Below are positions 34,237 through 43,421 of a stretch of DNA of 64,000 bases, piece after piece (the first letter of the stretch is position 1; each line of letters opens with the position of its first letter). Position numbers and translations under genes: made by a program. The notes under the pieces are model-generated. The model saw only the letters and a list, made by a program, of their open reading frames with translations. It was not told where the DNA came from and did not search any database. This DNA is from CBDCXE01 sp965223725 [NCBI: Nitrospinota bacterium] (GTDB taxonomy: Bacteria > Nitrospinota_A > UBA7883). The stretch lies in assembly GCA_965223725.1 (NCBI GenBank), contig CBDCXE010000006.1, positions 310,001 through 374,000 of the forward strand, given 5' to 3'.

Positions 34237-35475
34237 ATGTCAAACGCGTTGGACGACACTGTGGAGATGATTCTCCGTATAGGGGATAAGCTGGAACTGG
34301 AAAAACGATTCCCCGGTGAAAAACTTGCAGAGCGTATAGCAATTTCCAACAAGATAATCCGCTTCAAATCTATCATCTACAAGGATGATGGCGAGGTGGA
34401 TGTGTTCCAGTGTTACCGTGTCCAACATTCCGACACGCTGGGCCCTTATAAAGGCGGCACCAGGCTTCACCCCACGGTCGATATGGATGACGTTAAAGCG
34501 CTGGCCACATTGATGAGCCTGAAAACGTCACTGGTCGATATACCTTTCGGTGGCGCCAAAGGCGGCATAAGTGTTGACCCGCGCCAGCTATCCAAAACGG
34601 AAAGGGAGCGCCTGCTCCGGCAGTACACCCGCCATATCATGGACGAGATCGGACCAAACAAGGATATCCCTGCGCCGGATGTTAATAGTGGCGCCGATGA
34701 AATGGCATGGATATATGATGAATACCGAAAGCATAATGATGACGCCCGCGCGGTGGTCACCGGCAAGCCGATATCCCTGGGCGGGTCGTTGGGGCGCGGC
34801 GACGCCACGGGCGATGGTGTGGTGATAACCCTTCTAATGGCCATGCGTGATTTCGGCATCAAGGAGCCGAAAATATCTGTGGAGGGATTTGGTAATGTGG
34901 GCTGCCGGGTGGCCTCTGATTTACACAGAAAGGGGTACAAGGTCGTTGCGGTCAGCGATTCCTCCGGCTGCGTTGAAAATCAGGATGGCGTCGATATCGA
35001 AGCGCTGATGTCGCATAAGAAGGAGACCGGGAAAATCGCAGAATTTTCGGGAGCTAATAAAGCGCCGAGCGTCGTCGCCTGCGATGCGGACATATATGTG
35101 CCATGCGCGCTGAGCCACTCGGTTAACAAGGATAACGTGGACCAGCTGAATGTAAAAATGATCGTGGAAGGCGCCAACGCGCCAGTCTCTAAAGAAGCGG
35201 AAAAAGTCCTCGATGACCGTGGCGTTATCATCGTGCCTGATATCCTGGCCAACTCTGGCGGTGTTATCGTCTCATACTATGAATGGGTGCAAAACCGTGA
35301 AGGATTCTATTGGAAATTGCATACAGTCCAGCAAAGACTGATGGAAAAAATGTCCGACGCCTATTTTCGGGTGAAGCAGTATTCAGACAAGTATTCGGTC
35401 AGATTGCGTGATGCGGCGTATTGCATCGCCATGGAAAAAATCGCCTACGCCACCCATTTGCGTGGCACGCAATAG
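34237..35475 (+). CDS. gdhA: Glutamate dehydrogenase
   Basis: This 412-residue enzyme interconverts glutamate with 2-oxoglutarate and ammonia. It has YKGGTRLHPTVDMDDVKALA with the substrate-binding lysine, the catalytic PFGGAKGGISVDP, PAPDVNSGADEMAWI, and the Rossmann domain VEGFGNVGCRVASDL. GNVGCR and the following SDSSG point to nucleotide binding; NAD versus NADP preference cannot be read with certainty. It follows the protease gene by 30 bases but looks functionally separate. Confidence 0.95.
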   Translation: MSNALDDTVEMILRIGDKLELEKRFPGEKLAERIAISNKIIRFKSIIYKDDGEVDVFQCYRVQHSDTLGPYKGGTRLHPTVDMDDVKALATLMSLKTSLVDIPFGGAKGGISVDPRQLSKTERERLLRQYTRHIMDEIGPNKDIPAPDVNSGADEMAWIYDEYRKHNDDARAVVTGKPISLGGSLGRGDATGDGVVITLLMAMRDFGIKEPKISVEGFGNVGCRVASDLHRKGYKVVAVSDSSGCVENQDGVDIEALMSHKKETGKIAEFSGANKAPSVVACDADIYVPCALSHSVNKDNVDQLNVKMIVEGANAPVSKEAEKVLDDRGVIIVPDILANSGGVIVSYYEWVQNREGFYWKLHTVQQRLMEKMSDAYFRVKQYSDKYSVRLRDAAYCIAMEKIAYATHLRGTQ

Positions 35476-35479
35476 CCTT

Positions 35480-35581
35480 TTATTCCTGCTTGGATTTTAC
35501 TTTTTTCCTATAGCTCTTAAGCAGAACCGCAACGGCCACTATGATGCCGATAATACCAATGGCGATAGATAAGATTTCCAT
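35480..35581 (-). CDS. Single-helix small membrane protein
   Basis: This 33-residue frame starts MEILSIAIGIIGIIVAVAVL, one transmembrane helix, and ends with a basic tail SYRKKVKSKQE. A GGG-rich site lies about six bases before the ATG. It follows the YkgJ-like gene by 16 bases in the same direction, so it may share its transcript. The positive-inside rule puts the tail in the cytoplasm. The function is unknown and the call rests on composition and position. Confidence 0.5.
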   Translation of the reverse strand: MEILSIAIGIIGIIVAVAVLLKSYRKKVKSKQE

Positions 35582-35596
35582 TATTCGGTCCCTTTG

Positions 35597-36379
35597 TCAC
35601 TCTTTTTTCAACTTGAATTTATTCACGCACAGGATGGAATACTCAATCCAGTTCATTCCAAACCGTAACAGCTCTTGATCGTTTGTTTTGATTGCTTCGA
35701 CGGTTTTGTTTTCCACATCAAACTTGTCGAGAAAGCTTGTATTGAATATAAAATCTCGGAACTTGTCCAAATCGTAAAGCGACATAAAGATCATACCGGT
35801 CTTTTTTTCATCCAGCGTCTGGTCTTCCAGCCTGGGATGGAACGTCAAAAAAGCGATCAGTTCATTGTTAATATTATATTCAGTGACCCTTTGGTTTTCG
35901 AACCATTCTTCTATGCTCCACTCCTTCTCGCCTTCGCCACCCTTGCAATGGTCTTCCTGTATATAAAACGCCACACGCCCGGTGGGCAGGTTTTCGCCCC
36001 CGGAAGAAACCGCCTGACCAATGGGATAGCTCCTGCATGTGGTCGGACGATCTTCATAAACAGAGCAGCCTTCCTCTGTGTTAAACGGGCAGGCGCCATT
36101 CTCCTGCATTTTCATGGTCACCACCGGCAGCCCGAAATCCTCGCCGATAAAATGGTTTGTATATTTTTCCAGAAACTCCGTTGAGGTTATACCAACCTTG
36201 TTTTTCAAACGGAGGATATCGTATGGGGTAAGAAAAATATTCGTATTATGGCAGCACACGTTCCAGCAATCGACCCCCTTGTGGCAATCGAACCGAAACG
36301 TGTCGTCCGGCGCCAGCTTCGGTAGCTTTTCCAGCGTTTCGTGGGCCGCTTCCAGCGGGTTTTTTATATTATCTTCCAT
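35597..36379 (-). CDS. YkgJ-family cysteine-cluster protein
   Basis: This protein of about 260 residues carries the YkgJ zinc or iron-binding cysteine cluster: CHKGVDCWNVCCHNTNIFLT, then CPFNTEEGCSVYEDRPTTCRSYP. The motif resembles Fe-S or zinc sites and is widespread but functionally obscure. The ATG at 36379 has AAGGAG five bases upstream; a GTG at 36385 is the longer option. It is downstream of dusB by 28 bases and possibly in its operon. Confidence 0.9.
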   Translation of the reverse strand: MEDNIKNPLEAAHETLEKLPKLAPDDTFRFDCHKGVDCWNVCCHNTNIFLTPYDILRLKNKVGITSTEFLEKYTNHFIGEDFGLPVVTMKMQENGACPFNTEEGCSVYEDRPTTCRSYPIGQAVSSGGENLPTGRVAFYIQEDHCKGGEGEKEWSIEEWFENQRVTEYNINNELIAFLTFHPRLEDQTLDEKKTGMIFMSLYDLDKFRDFIFNTSFLDKFDVENKTVEAIKTNDQELLRFGMNWIEYSILCVNKFKLKKE

Positions 36380-36406
36380 ATTCACTCCTTTTTGGCCAGG
36401 AGGCCA

Positions 36407-37393
36407 TTATTGATCATAGCATGATTTGTAAAGCAGGAATTCATCAATGAGCATCCGCAATTCAGGAAGCTTCTCGCAATGATTGATCGTGTCGCGAAAC
36501 CTGGCGGCGCCTTTCATCCCTTTGGAATAATAGTGCAGCCATGTTCGCATTTTCCGAAGCGCCGTCAGCTCGCCATAAAACGTTACCATAAGACCAATAT
36601 GCTCAACTATCACTGTTCGAATTTCATCGGCGCCGATTTCGTAATGCTCTTCGGTCTTCTCCAGCCGGTCCAGCGATCGGAAAATCCATGGCGCCCCCAG
36701 GGCGGCCCGGCCGATCATGACAAGATCACACCCACTGCTATTCAGCCGGTCCATCGCCATCTGCGGTGATGTTATATCGCCATTACCGATGACCGGTATC
36801 TTCACTGAATTTGCTACTTCAGCGATAAGGTTCCAGTCGGACAAACCTTTATAACCTTGAGACGCTGTTCGGCCATGTAACGCAATGGCGGCAACACCAC
36901 AACCTTCCAGAATTTTCGCCACCGTTACTGCGTTAACGCTTCTTGCATCCCAACCGGCTCGGATTTTGGCGGTCACCGGTTTTTTTATGGCGGACACCAC
37001 CGCTTTCGCCGTCTGTTCAATCTTTTTCGTATCTTGCAGGATCGCCGCACCGCCACCGCCTTTGGTCACCTTTTTCACGGGGCAGCCGAAGTTGAGATCG
37101 ATAATATCGCACGGGGTCCGCTCGACGATGACCGCCGCTTCCCTCATCATACCTGGGTCGCCGCCGAATATCTGCGCCGCCACCGGCCTCGGTTCGTCGG
37201 CGTCCGGCAGCATCCGGAATGTTTTTTCAGAATCGCGGACGATCGCGTTGGCGCTCAACAGCTCGGACGTGACCATGCCGGCGCCATACTGCATGACGAT
37301 TTGCCGGAACGGTTTGTCGGTCATGCCGGCGATGGGCGCCATCACCGCCCTGGACTTAAGCGCTACGTTGCCGATCTGCATATTTTCATCCAC
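36407..37393 (-). CDS. dusB: tRNA-dihydrouridine synthase, DusB type
   Basis: This 328-residue FMN enzyme reduces specific uridines in tRNA. The TIM-barrel start MAPIAGMTDKPFR, the catalytic Cys in IDLNFGCPVKKVTKGGGGAA, and VIGNGDITSPQMAMD match the Dus family. The MIGRAALGAPWIF segment also fits. The C-terminal helical domain binds tRNA. DusB is preferred over DusA or DusC by length and by the GGGGAA segment. It appears to lead a short operon with the YkgJ-like protein. Confidence 0.94.
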   Translation of the reverse strand: MDENMQIGNVALKSRAVMAPIAGMTDKPFRQIVMQYGAGMVTSELLSANAIVRDSEKTFRMLPDADEPRPVAAQIFGGDPGMMREAAVIVERTPCDIIDLNFGCPVKKVTKGGGGAAILQDTKKIEQTAKAVVSAIKKPVTAKIRAGWDARSVNAVTVAKILEGCGVAAIALHGRTASQGYKGLSDWNLIAEVANSVKIPVIGNGDITSPQMAMDRLNSSGCDLVMIGRAALGAPWIFRSLDRLEKTEEHYEIGADEIRTVIVEHIGLMVTFYGELTALRKMRTWLHYYSKGMKGAARFRDTINHCEKLPELRMLIDEFLLYKSCYDQ

Positions 37394-37448
37394 TGGCCGA
37401 AAAGCACAGCCGCCTGTACCGACCGATGCTTCGGTCCACCCGGGTCAG

Positions 37449-39296
37449 TCACTGTTTGGCAAATTTGCCGAACGGGCTGGCGGCCATCGCCTTGTCGATC
37501 GCTTCTTCGGTTATATATTTAAAGCCATGCTCGCGGGCATATTTTTCCACCGACTTTTTCGCCATACCCCGCGCGAACGATGGGGCCTTATCCAGCCTGG
37601 CCCTCGCCTCCTCTGTCCATCCCATTTTCTCGCCCACATCGTCGGCGAAAAACGAGCCGAACTTCTCCATTATCGCCTGGTTCTTTCCGGGGCGCTGCTC
37701 CAGGAAACTTTTGATACGATCGATCACATCGGTTTTCTTCTCATCCTTGCTGAACTTTTTCTTCGCCTCATCCCAGGCGCCCATGTTCAGCTCGTCGAAC
37801 CCAAGACTTTGCATCCGCCGGGTCACCAGCATCATCGACTCGTCCCGGGTCTCGGTCAGAAACTCGCCATCGATCCTCTGTTTGCCCCTGTCCCTGGCTC
37901 TTCTCTGCATAAGTTTCAAAATGCCGGGCCGGACAAACTCCGGAGCGTCATCCACCCGCGCCAGGGCGTCATCATCCCACGGTATATCTTCCGTGGAGTC
38001 GTCATCCGCCTTTTTCGCCGTGTCCGGCTGGCCGAACATTGGTGGCGGCGACATACCAGATGGCGCCGATGCGCTCATCACCTCCGGTGTGATTTCATCA
38101 ATGCTGTTATCCATGGCGTATTTTTCCACGCCCAGCTTCACGATCGATCGCGCAAACATCGGTATTTTCTCCAGCCTCTCCTCCGCCGCTTGCGACCATG
38201 GGATATCGGAGGTATCGGTTACGCCGAACTTGGCCTGGGTGTCGATATTCTCGATGGCCGCCTCCTGGCTGACCGGTTCGTAGACGCACCACTGGTCCTC
38301 GCCCATATCGTCACCCAGCGTCGCCAGCGCCCGCGCCCGGCATCCGCCGCATATCAGCCGGTACCGGCACAACCCGCATTTGCCGTTATATTCCGGCGCC
38401 CGATATCGGGTCAGCCCTTCGGCGTTGTTCCAAATATCAGAAAAGCTGGCGCTGTTCAGATCGCCCGCGACATTCTCCATATATGGGCATGGGGTCACGT
38501 TGCCGGTCGGGTCTATCCGACAGTAATGCGTGCCGGCGCGGCATGCGGCGATATATGTTTTCAGCAGGTGATTCTCCGGGTTCTCTTCGTGCAAAATACG
38601 CTTGAAATGGGGCGCGCACTTTGGCCGCACCATCATGCCGGGGAAGGAATCCCGCTCATCGGCGGCCCACTTCAAGACCTTTTCATACTCCTCCGGCCGG
38701 ATATCGGACATCGTCTCGCCCCGGCCGGTGCACACCAGGAAGAAAAGGTTGAAAACCTTCGCGCCGAGCATATGCACCCATTCGGCGATTAATGGTATTT
38801 CTTGCAGGTTCTCGCTGGTGGGTGTGGTCTGCACCTGTATGCTCAGACCGGCGTCCCGGGCCGCTGTCAGCCCATCCATCGCCGCCCGGAGGGCCCCAGG
38901 TTTGCCACGGAAATTATCGTGCCGCAGTGGATTGAGCGAATCGACGCTTACACCAACACCAGAAAGCCCAGCCTCGCGAAGCTTGACAGCCACATCCGGC
39001 GTCAGCAAGACGCCGTTGGTCCCCAGCACCACCATCATCCCCAAACCGGACGCTTTTTGGATAATGTCGTACAGGTCTGGCCTGGCCAGCGGCTCTCCGC
39101 CTGTCAGGATCAGGACCGCGCCCGGGTTGACCTCGGCGATTTCAGATACGATTTCCAACGCTTTTTCGGTGGAGAGCTCATCGCCGGTCCCGGTTTCTCT
39201 GCCGTTCGCGTCTATATAACAGTGCTGGCAGTTGAGGTTGCATCGCGAGGTGATGTTCCACGACACGGCGTATGGAACAAATGCTGTATCCGGCAT
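37449..39296 (-). CDS. Radical SAM/SPASM protein with three C-terminal PCP_red domains
   Basis: This 615-residue protein has the radical SAM cluster motif CNLNCQHCY (CxxxCxxC), TGGEPLARPDL for SAM binding, and a SPASM region with CGLCRYRLICGGCRARA for auxiliary Fe-S clusters. This architecture resembles haem-d1/alternative haem enzymes such as NirJ and AhbD. After residue 370 come three copies of a helical PCP_red-like domain (IPWSQAAEERLEKIP, IPWDDDALARVDDAP, MGWTEEARARLDKAP). The next gene upstream carries the same domain. Three PCP_red copies on a radical SAM enzyme is unusual. A role in haem or peptide modification is inferred. Confidence 0.87.
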   Translation of the reverse strand: MPDTAFVPYAVSWNITSRCNLNCQHCYIDANGRETGTGDELSTEKALEIVSEIAEVNPGAVLILTGGEPLARPDLYDIIQKASGLGMMVVLGTNGVLLTPDVAVKLREAGLSGVGVSVDSLNPLRHDNFRGKPGALRAAMDGLTAARDAGLSIQVQTTPTSENLQEIPLIAEWVHMLGAKVFNLFFLVCTGRGETMSDIRPEEYEKVLKWAADERDSFPGMMVRPKCAPHFKRILHEENPENHLLKTYIAACRAGTHYCRIDPTGNVTPCPYMENVAGDLNSASFSDIWNNAEGLTRYRAPEYNGKCGLCRYRLICGGCRARALATLGDDMGEDQWCVYEPVSQEAAIENIDTQAKFGVTDTSDIPWSQAAEERLEKIPMFARSIVKLGVEKYAMDNSIDEITPEVMSASAPSGMSPPPMFGQPDTAKKADDDSTEDIPWDDDALARVDDAPEFVRPGILKLMQRRARDRGKQRIDGEFLTETRDESMMLVTRRMQSLGFDELNMGAWDEAKKKFSKDEKKTDVIDRIKSFLEQRPGKNQAIMEKFGSFFADDVGEKMGWTEEARARLDKAPSFARGMAKKSVEKYAREHGFKYITEEAIDKAMAASPFGKFAKQ

Positions 39297-40490
39297 TCAC
39301 ATCCCCATTTTTTTGCGGGCGTCCTTCATCATCTGGGCCGTGATTTTATCCGCGCCCACTTTGAGGGCGTTGGCCTGCATATGCCCTTTCACCAGGTTTC
39401 GCACAAACGACGGCACCCGCTCCAGCAGCTCCAGCGCTTCGCCGGTCCATTCGATATCATCCATCTCTTTTTGTCGTTCCGGTTCGACCTTCTCCCGTCG
39501 GCTGACCAACATGACGTTGCAAGGGGCGTTGCGCAGCAGGTTTTCCGAGTTGGAGCCGATATCCAGCTCATCCACGGAGCTATGCACACCCACCTTGCCC
39601 AGCAACAACAGGGCGATATCCTTTCCTTCCACCCATTTGATAATTTCGTCGTATGGTTTACCGGAGAGAACGTACGAATCGATATCCAATTCCTCCTTCG
39701 AGGCCATCTCCTTGGCCCGCTCCAGATGGTCCTTGTAAATTTTCTCCAGCCCGGAATCGATAATTTCCTCATGCAGTTTTTCCTGCTGTTCGAACTTGAA
39801 GACTTTGCCGTCTTCCTCGGAAAGCACCTTGGCGATACTATCGAACACTTTGTAATGAAAATCGGGATCGAACACGGTAAGCGCGGTCACAGTGCACCCC
39901 AGATGCTTTTTCATCATCAGGGCCGCCCGCATCGCCGCGAATGACTGCTCGCTTCCATCGATCCCCACAACCACATGGCCGCCTTTCAGCTCCAGCGGCT
40001 TTTTCATCACCAATGAGTCGACATTGATCCGCCGGGCCACCCGCTCGCACACGCTGCCCAGCTGCGTGGTTTTCACTTCACCCAGGCCCTTGGCGCCCAT
40101 GGCCACCAGGTCATATTTCGATTTCAGGACATCCTTGACGATCTCATCATAGTTTCTGCCCTCCATCATCTTACGGGCGTATTCGATACCTTCCTTTTCA
40201 CATTTTTCCTGGAACACATCGAGGTATGAGTCGGAGATGATTTTCAGCCCTTTTTCAATCAGGTCGGCGTGGATATCCCTCTGCTCCTGCAGTTTTTCCT
40301 CTTCCTGATACTCCTCCGGAAGGCCCGGCTCCATTTGGGTAAACCGGTCTTCATGCAGCTTTGAAGCGTACACATGAGCGCCAGTGAGCTTGGAGCTGGA
40401 TATTTTGGCGAAATCGATGGAACGGTCCAGCGCCCATAGCGAATAGTCGGAGTTGTCCAGCATTACAAGTATTTCTTCGAACAATTTCAT
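39297..40490 (-). CDS. Tandem universal stress protein with PCP_red domain
   Basis: This 397-residue cytoplasmic protein has two universal stress (UspA) domains: the N-terminal one starts EEILVMLDNSDYSLWALDRS and the second HVVVGIDGSEQSFAAM. A long charged helical insertion lies between the strands. The C-terminus is a PCP_red-like domain (DIEWTGEALELLERVPSFVRN). It abuts the radical SAM gene with no gap, so the two proteins probably work together through their shared domain. ATP binding by the Usp domains is likely given GxxGxG-like segments such as GAKGLG, but not proven. Confidence 0.88.
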   Translation of the reverse strand: MKLFEEILVMLDNSDYSLWALDRSIDFAKISSSKLTGAHVYASKLHEDRFTQMEPGLPEEYQEEEKLQEQRDIHADLIEKGLKIISDSYLDVFQEKCEKEGIEYARKMMEGRNYDEIVKDVLKSKYDLVAMGAKGLGEVKTTQLGSVCERVARRINVDSLVMKKPLELKGGHVVVGIDGSEQSFAAMRAALMMKKHLGCTVTALTVFDPDFHYKVFDSIAKVLSEEDGKVFKFEQQEKLHEEIIDSGLEKIYKDHLERAKEMASKEELDIDSYVLSGKPYDEIIKWVEGKDIALLLLGKVGVHSSVDELDIGSNSENLLRNAPCNVMLVSRREKVEPERQKEMDDIEWTGEALELLERVPSFVRNLVKGHMQANALKVGADKITAQMMKDARKKMGM

Positions 40491-40499
40491 GTATAGATC

Positions 40500-41186
40500 C
40501 TAATATTGCGCGACATATAGCAAATAGTAAACAATAGTGCTCGTGGCGAGCAGGCAGGCAAACATCGCAAGACACAACCTCCCCAGAGCCCTGTGGCGTT
40601 TCGCCGAATCTGGCAGAGTCCACTGGATTATTATAGCCAAGATTGCAGGAATAAAAAACCCGAAGGCGAGGAACATCATCCTGTGACCCCACCCAAAGCT
40701 GTGCACCGAAAAGACCCACCAGGAGAGCAACGCCAGCCAGATCAGGCCAATGGCCCACATGATTTTTGATGTTTTAACCGGTTCACTTCGCAGAAACATG
40801 GCCGTCCGCTGCTTCACGGCAGTGCGAAACCCGTTGATAACCATATATATAGCGAGGAAAATAGAGGTTGTGACGATCAGAAAATGCGCTATCATCACCG
40901 GGCGAAATATCTTCACATAGACCCATTGCGGCCCGTCAAAATGTATCTGGTCGGCAAAACTGGTGACGCCAAGTCGGCGAACCTCGTAATAATAGATAAA
41001 ATATAAAATCATCACCGCCATGGAGACCAGAATCATCCGATGATGCCGCAAACCATGGCCGCGCCGGGCAAACAAACCAGCGATCAGAAATAGCGCTGTG
41101 AACAGAACAGCGAAAAAGTAGCTGATATCGGAGCCCAGCGTCGATCTGGCCGATAAAAACCCGGGGTTGTTCAAAAATTCAATCAC
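40500..41186 (-). CDS. DUF420-like multi-helix membrane protein
   Basis: This 228-residue protein has six predicted transmembrane helices. Conserved-looking histidines are in GLRHHRMILVSM, IAHFLIVTTSI, HSFGWGHR and KRHRALGRLC, the pattern of DUF420 proteins that are related to haem-copper oxidase assembly factors. These histidines might bind haem or copper. It leads the operon with the universal stress and radical SAM genes, so the three may serve one redox or haem function. Confidence 0.8.
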   Translation of the reverse strand: MIEFLNNPGFLSARSTLGSDISYFFAVLFTALFLIAGLFARRGHGLRHHRMILVSMAVMILYFIYYYEVRRLGVTSFADQIHFDGPQWVYVKIFRPVMIAHFLIVTTSIFLAIYMVINGFRTAVKQRTAMFLRSEPVKTSKIMWAIGLIWLALLSWWVFSVHSFGWGHRMMFLAFGFFIPAILAIIIQWTLPDSAKRHRALGRLCLAMFACLLATSTIVYYLLYVAQY

Positions 41187-41389
41187 TATATTTCAATTTG
41201 TCTATTTTACGTATTGATCTCTGTCAATATCAGGTGGTTTTATATTTGAGATTACAGGATAGACCGAAAATATGTAAATTTATTCCGTTTTAGGTGCCAA
41301 TAAATAGCTTTGACACTTTTGGCGTAACAATAGAAAATGCTAGATGCGGTACAGATAGCAAACAAGTAAATAATAAACAGAGTGAAAAT

Positions 41390-42229
41390 ATGAGAGAAAT
41401 TGATGTTTCCGAAATCCGGGAAGCGGTGCGTCGTCTTTCTGTGGAGGCGAATACGAACCTTTCCGCTGATGTGGTCAACGCATTTGAAGATGGGCTCAAT
41501 AAAGAAGAATCACCCGCCGGCAAGGCTGTGTTCAAGGCATTGCTGACAAACGCAGAGATCGCACGGGAAGAAAAAGTGCCGATGTGTCAGGATACCGGAT
41601 TCACGGTCGTCTTCCTGGAGCTGGGTCAGGAAGTGGTGCTGACCGGCGGATCGCTGGAAGATGCGGTCAACGAAGGTGTGCGTGTTGGTTATGAGGAGGG
41701 TTATCTGCGCAAATCGATATGCGACCCGTTTACCAGGGTGAACACAAAGGACAACACCCCGGCGGTGGTGATCACAGATATCGTGGAAGGCGACGGCGTC
41801 AAAATGACCATCGCGCCGAAGGGTGGCGGGTCTGAAAATATGTCCCGTGTGACCATGCTGACCCCGTCGGGGGGCAAGGAAGCCATAAAGGAGTTTATTA
41901 TAAACAGATGTTTCGAGGCAGGATCAAACCCATGCCCCCCTGTGATCGTCGGCGCATGCATCGGCGGCACACCGGAGAAGGCGGCGATCCTGGCCAAAAA
42001 GGCTTTATTACGAGAGATAGGCACAAAAAATCCGGACCCGGAGCTGGCGGAGATGGAGGAAGAGCTATTGACGAAGATCAATAATATAGGTATGGGCCCC
42101 CAGGGCCTGGGCGGCCGGGTGTTCGCCCTGGCGGTGCATCTGGAGAAGCACCCATGCCACATCGCCACCCTGCCGTTGGCCGTCAATATATGTTGCCATG
42201 CCAGCCGCCACAAGGAGATAGAACTATGA
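41390..42229 (+). CDS. Class I fumarate hydratase, alpha subunit
   Basis: This 279-residue protein is the N-terminal half of the 4Fe-4S fumarase/tartrate dehydratase family. Iron-sulfur ligands are the Cys residues in KVPMCQDTG, SNPCPPVIVGACIGG and the nearby MGPQGLGGRV region. The ATG at 41390 follows AGAGTGA; the longer frame from 41294 has no evident binding site. Class I enzymes are oxygen-sensitive, which suits an organism with anaerobic chemistry. The beta subunit starts four bases before this stop. Confidence 0.93.
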   Translation: MREIDVSEIREAVRRLSVEANTNLSADVVNAFEDGLNKEESPAGKAVFKALLTNAEIAREEKVPMCQDTGFTVVFLELGQEVVLTGGSLEDAVNEGVRVGYEEGYLRKSICDPFTRVNTKDNTPAVVITDIVEGDGVKMTIAPKGGGSENMSRVTMLTPSGGKEAIKEFIINRCFEAGSNPCPPVIVGACIGGTPEKAAILAKKALLREIGTKNPDPELAEMEEELLTKINNIGMGPQGLGGRVFALAVHLEKHPCHIATLPLAVNICCHASRHKEIEL

Positions 42230-42786
42230 GCGACAATATAATCAAAATCACACCGCCGCTGACCGACGATGTTCTGTCTACCCTGAAGGCTGGCGATGAA
42301 GTGAGCATCACCGGCGTGCTGTATACCGCCCGGGACGCCGCTCATAAACGGCTGGTCACCCTGCTCGACGAGGGTAAGGAGCTGCCGTTCGATATCAACG
42401 GCGCGGTGATATATTACGTTGGCCCATCCCCGGCCAAGCCGGGCGCTGTGGTCGGCTCCGCCGGCCCGACCACCAGCTATCGGATGGACGCGTATGCAGA
42501 GCGGTTGATGGAAGTCGGCATGAAAGGGATGATCGGCAAGGGCAAACGCGCGCAGGATGTGGTGGACGCCATGGTGAAACATAAAGCGGTCTATTTTGCG
42601 GCTTTCGGTGGCGCGGCGGCGCTGATCGCCCGGTCGATAAAAAAGGTGGATATCATAGCGTATGAAGACCTGGGGCCAGAAGCGATCCGCCGGATGGAGG
42701 TGGAGGACTTTCGCGCCATCGTGATCAACGATGTGACCGGCGCAGACCTGTACCAGATGGGGCAGGAGCAGTATCATGTTGGCTGA
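42226..42786 (+). CDS. Class I fumarate hydratase, beta subunit
   Basis: This 186-residue protein is the C-terminal half of class I fumarase, with TGVLYTARDAAHKRL, VGPSPAKPGAVVGSAGPTTS and MIGKGKRAQDVVDAM. It completes the active site with the alpha subunit to hydrate fumarate to malate. The ATG overlaps the alpha stop by four bases and has AAGGAG eight bases upstream. A tartrate dehydratase activity cannot be excluded by sequence. Confidence 0.94.
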   Translation: MSDNIIKITPPLTDDVLSTLKAGDEVSITGVLYTARDAAHKRLVTLLDEGKELPFDINGAVIYYVGPSPAKPGAVVGSAGPTTSYRMDAYAERLMEVGMKGMIGKGKRAQDVVDAMVKHKAVYFAAFGGAAALIARSIKKVDIIAYEDLGPEAIRRMEVEDFRAIVINDVTGADLYQMGQEQYHVG

Positions 42787-43077
42787 GCTTTTGGCCTGAT
42801 AAATATGTGGGTTGGTTTTGGCTATTCCAAGCAGACTGTCATAACCATCTGCGATCTTTACGCATTATAAACCGGGGAAATGTGTGGCTTGAAATTGTTT
42901 CCTTTCAATATCATGGAAAAGCTGTTACTATTTCATACTTAAAACAGAGCGCCGGATTTGGCTGAAACTGATGTACTAACCTTCCTCAGATATTTCTTCC
43001 AGTATTTTGGCTCACAATACATGCGTGTATAAAACAGCAGACACGCAGAAACTTTTATTTAAAGGAACAAAACGGTT

Positions 43078-43341
43078 ATGAATATCTTTGTAGGAAACCT
43101 TGCATACTCAATTACAGAATCTGACCTACGAGCGTTGTTTGAAGAGTTCGGAGAGTTACAATCGGCTAAGCTGATCACAGATCGGGAATCTGGCCGGTCA
43201 CGCGGGTTTGGGTTCGTTGAAATGGAGAATGCCGACGCGGACGCCGCCATCAAAGCCTTGAACGGAAAAGATATCGACGGACGCAACATCAAAGTCAATC
43301 AGGCCGAAGAACGAAAATCACGCTCTTCGAGACGTTTCTGA
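43078..43341 (+). CDS. Small RNA-binding protein with one RRM
   Basis: This 87-residue protein is a single RNA recognition motif. RNP2 is NIFVGNLAY and RNP1 is SRGFGFVEM. A short basic tail ends SRSSRRF. Bacterial RRM proteins of this type bind single-stranded RNA and are often cold-induced. The DEAD-box helicase gene 80 bases downstream suggests a shared role in RNA remodelling at low temperature. The regulation is inferred from family behaviour. Confidence 0.93.
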   Translation: MNIFVGNLAYSITESDLRALFEEFGELQSAKLITDRESGRSRGFGFVEMENADADAAIKALNGKDIDGRNIKVNQAEERKSRSSRRF

Positions 43342-43360
43342 TAGACGCAAACTGATAATA

Positions 43361-43381
43361 CGGGCCGGTCATTCTGGCCCG
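43361..43381 (+). terminator. Attenuator-like hairpin between the RRM gene and the helicase
   Basis: CGGGCC at 43361-43366 pairs with GGCCCG at 43376-43381 around a nine-base loop, followed by CTTTAT. The T run is weak, so partial read-through to the helicase gene is likely. Confidence 0.5.
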
Positions 43382-43421
43382 CTTTATGGGGGATATCCCC
43401 AAACATGGAAAAAAGGATTAT

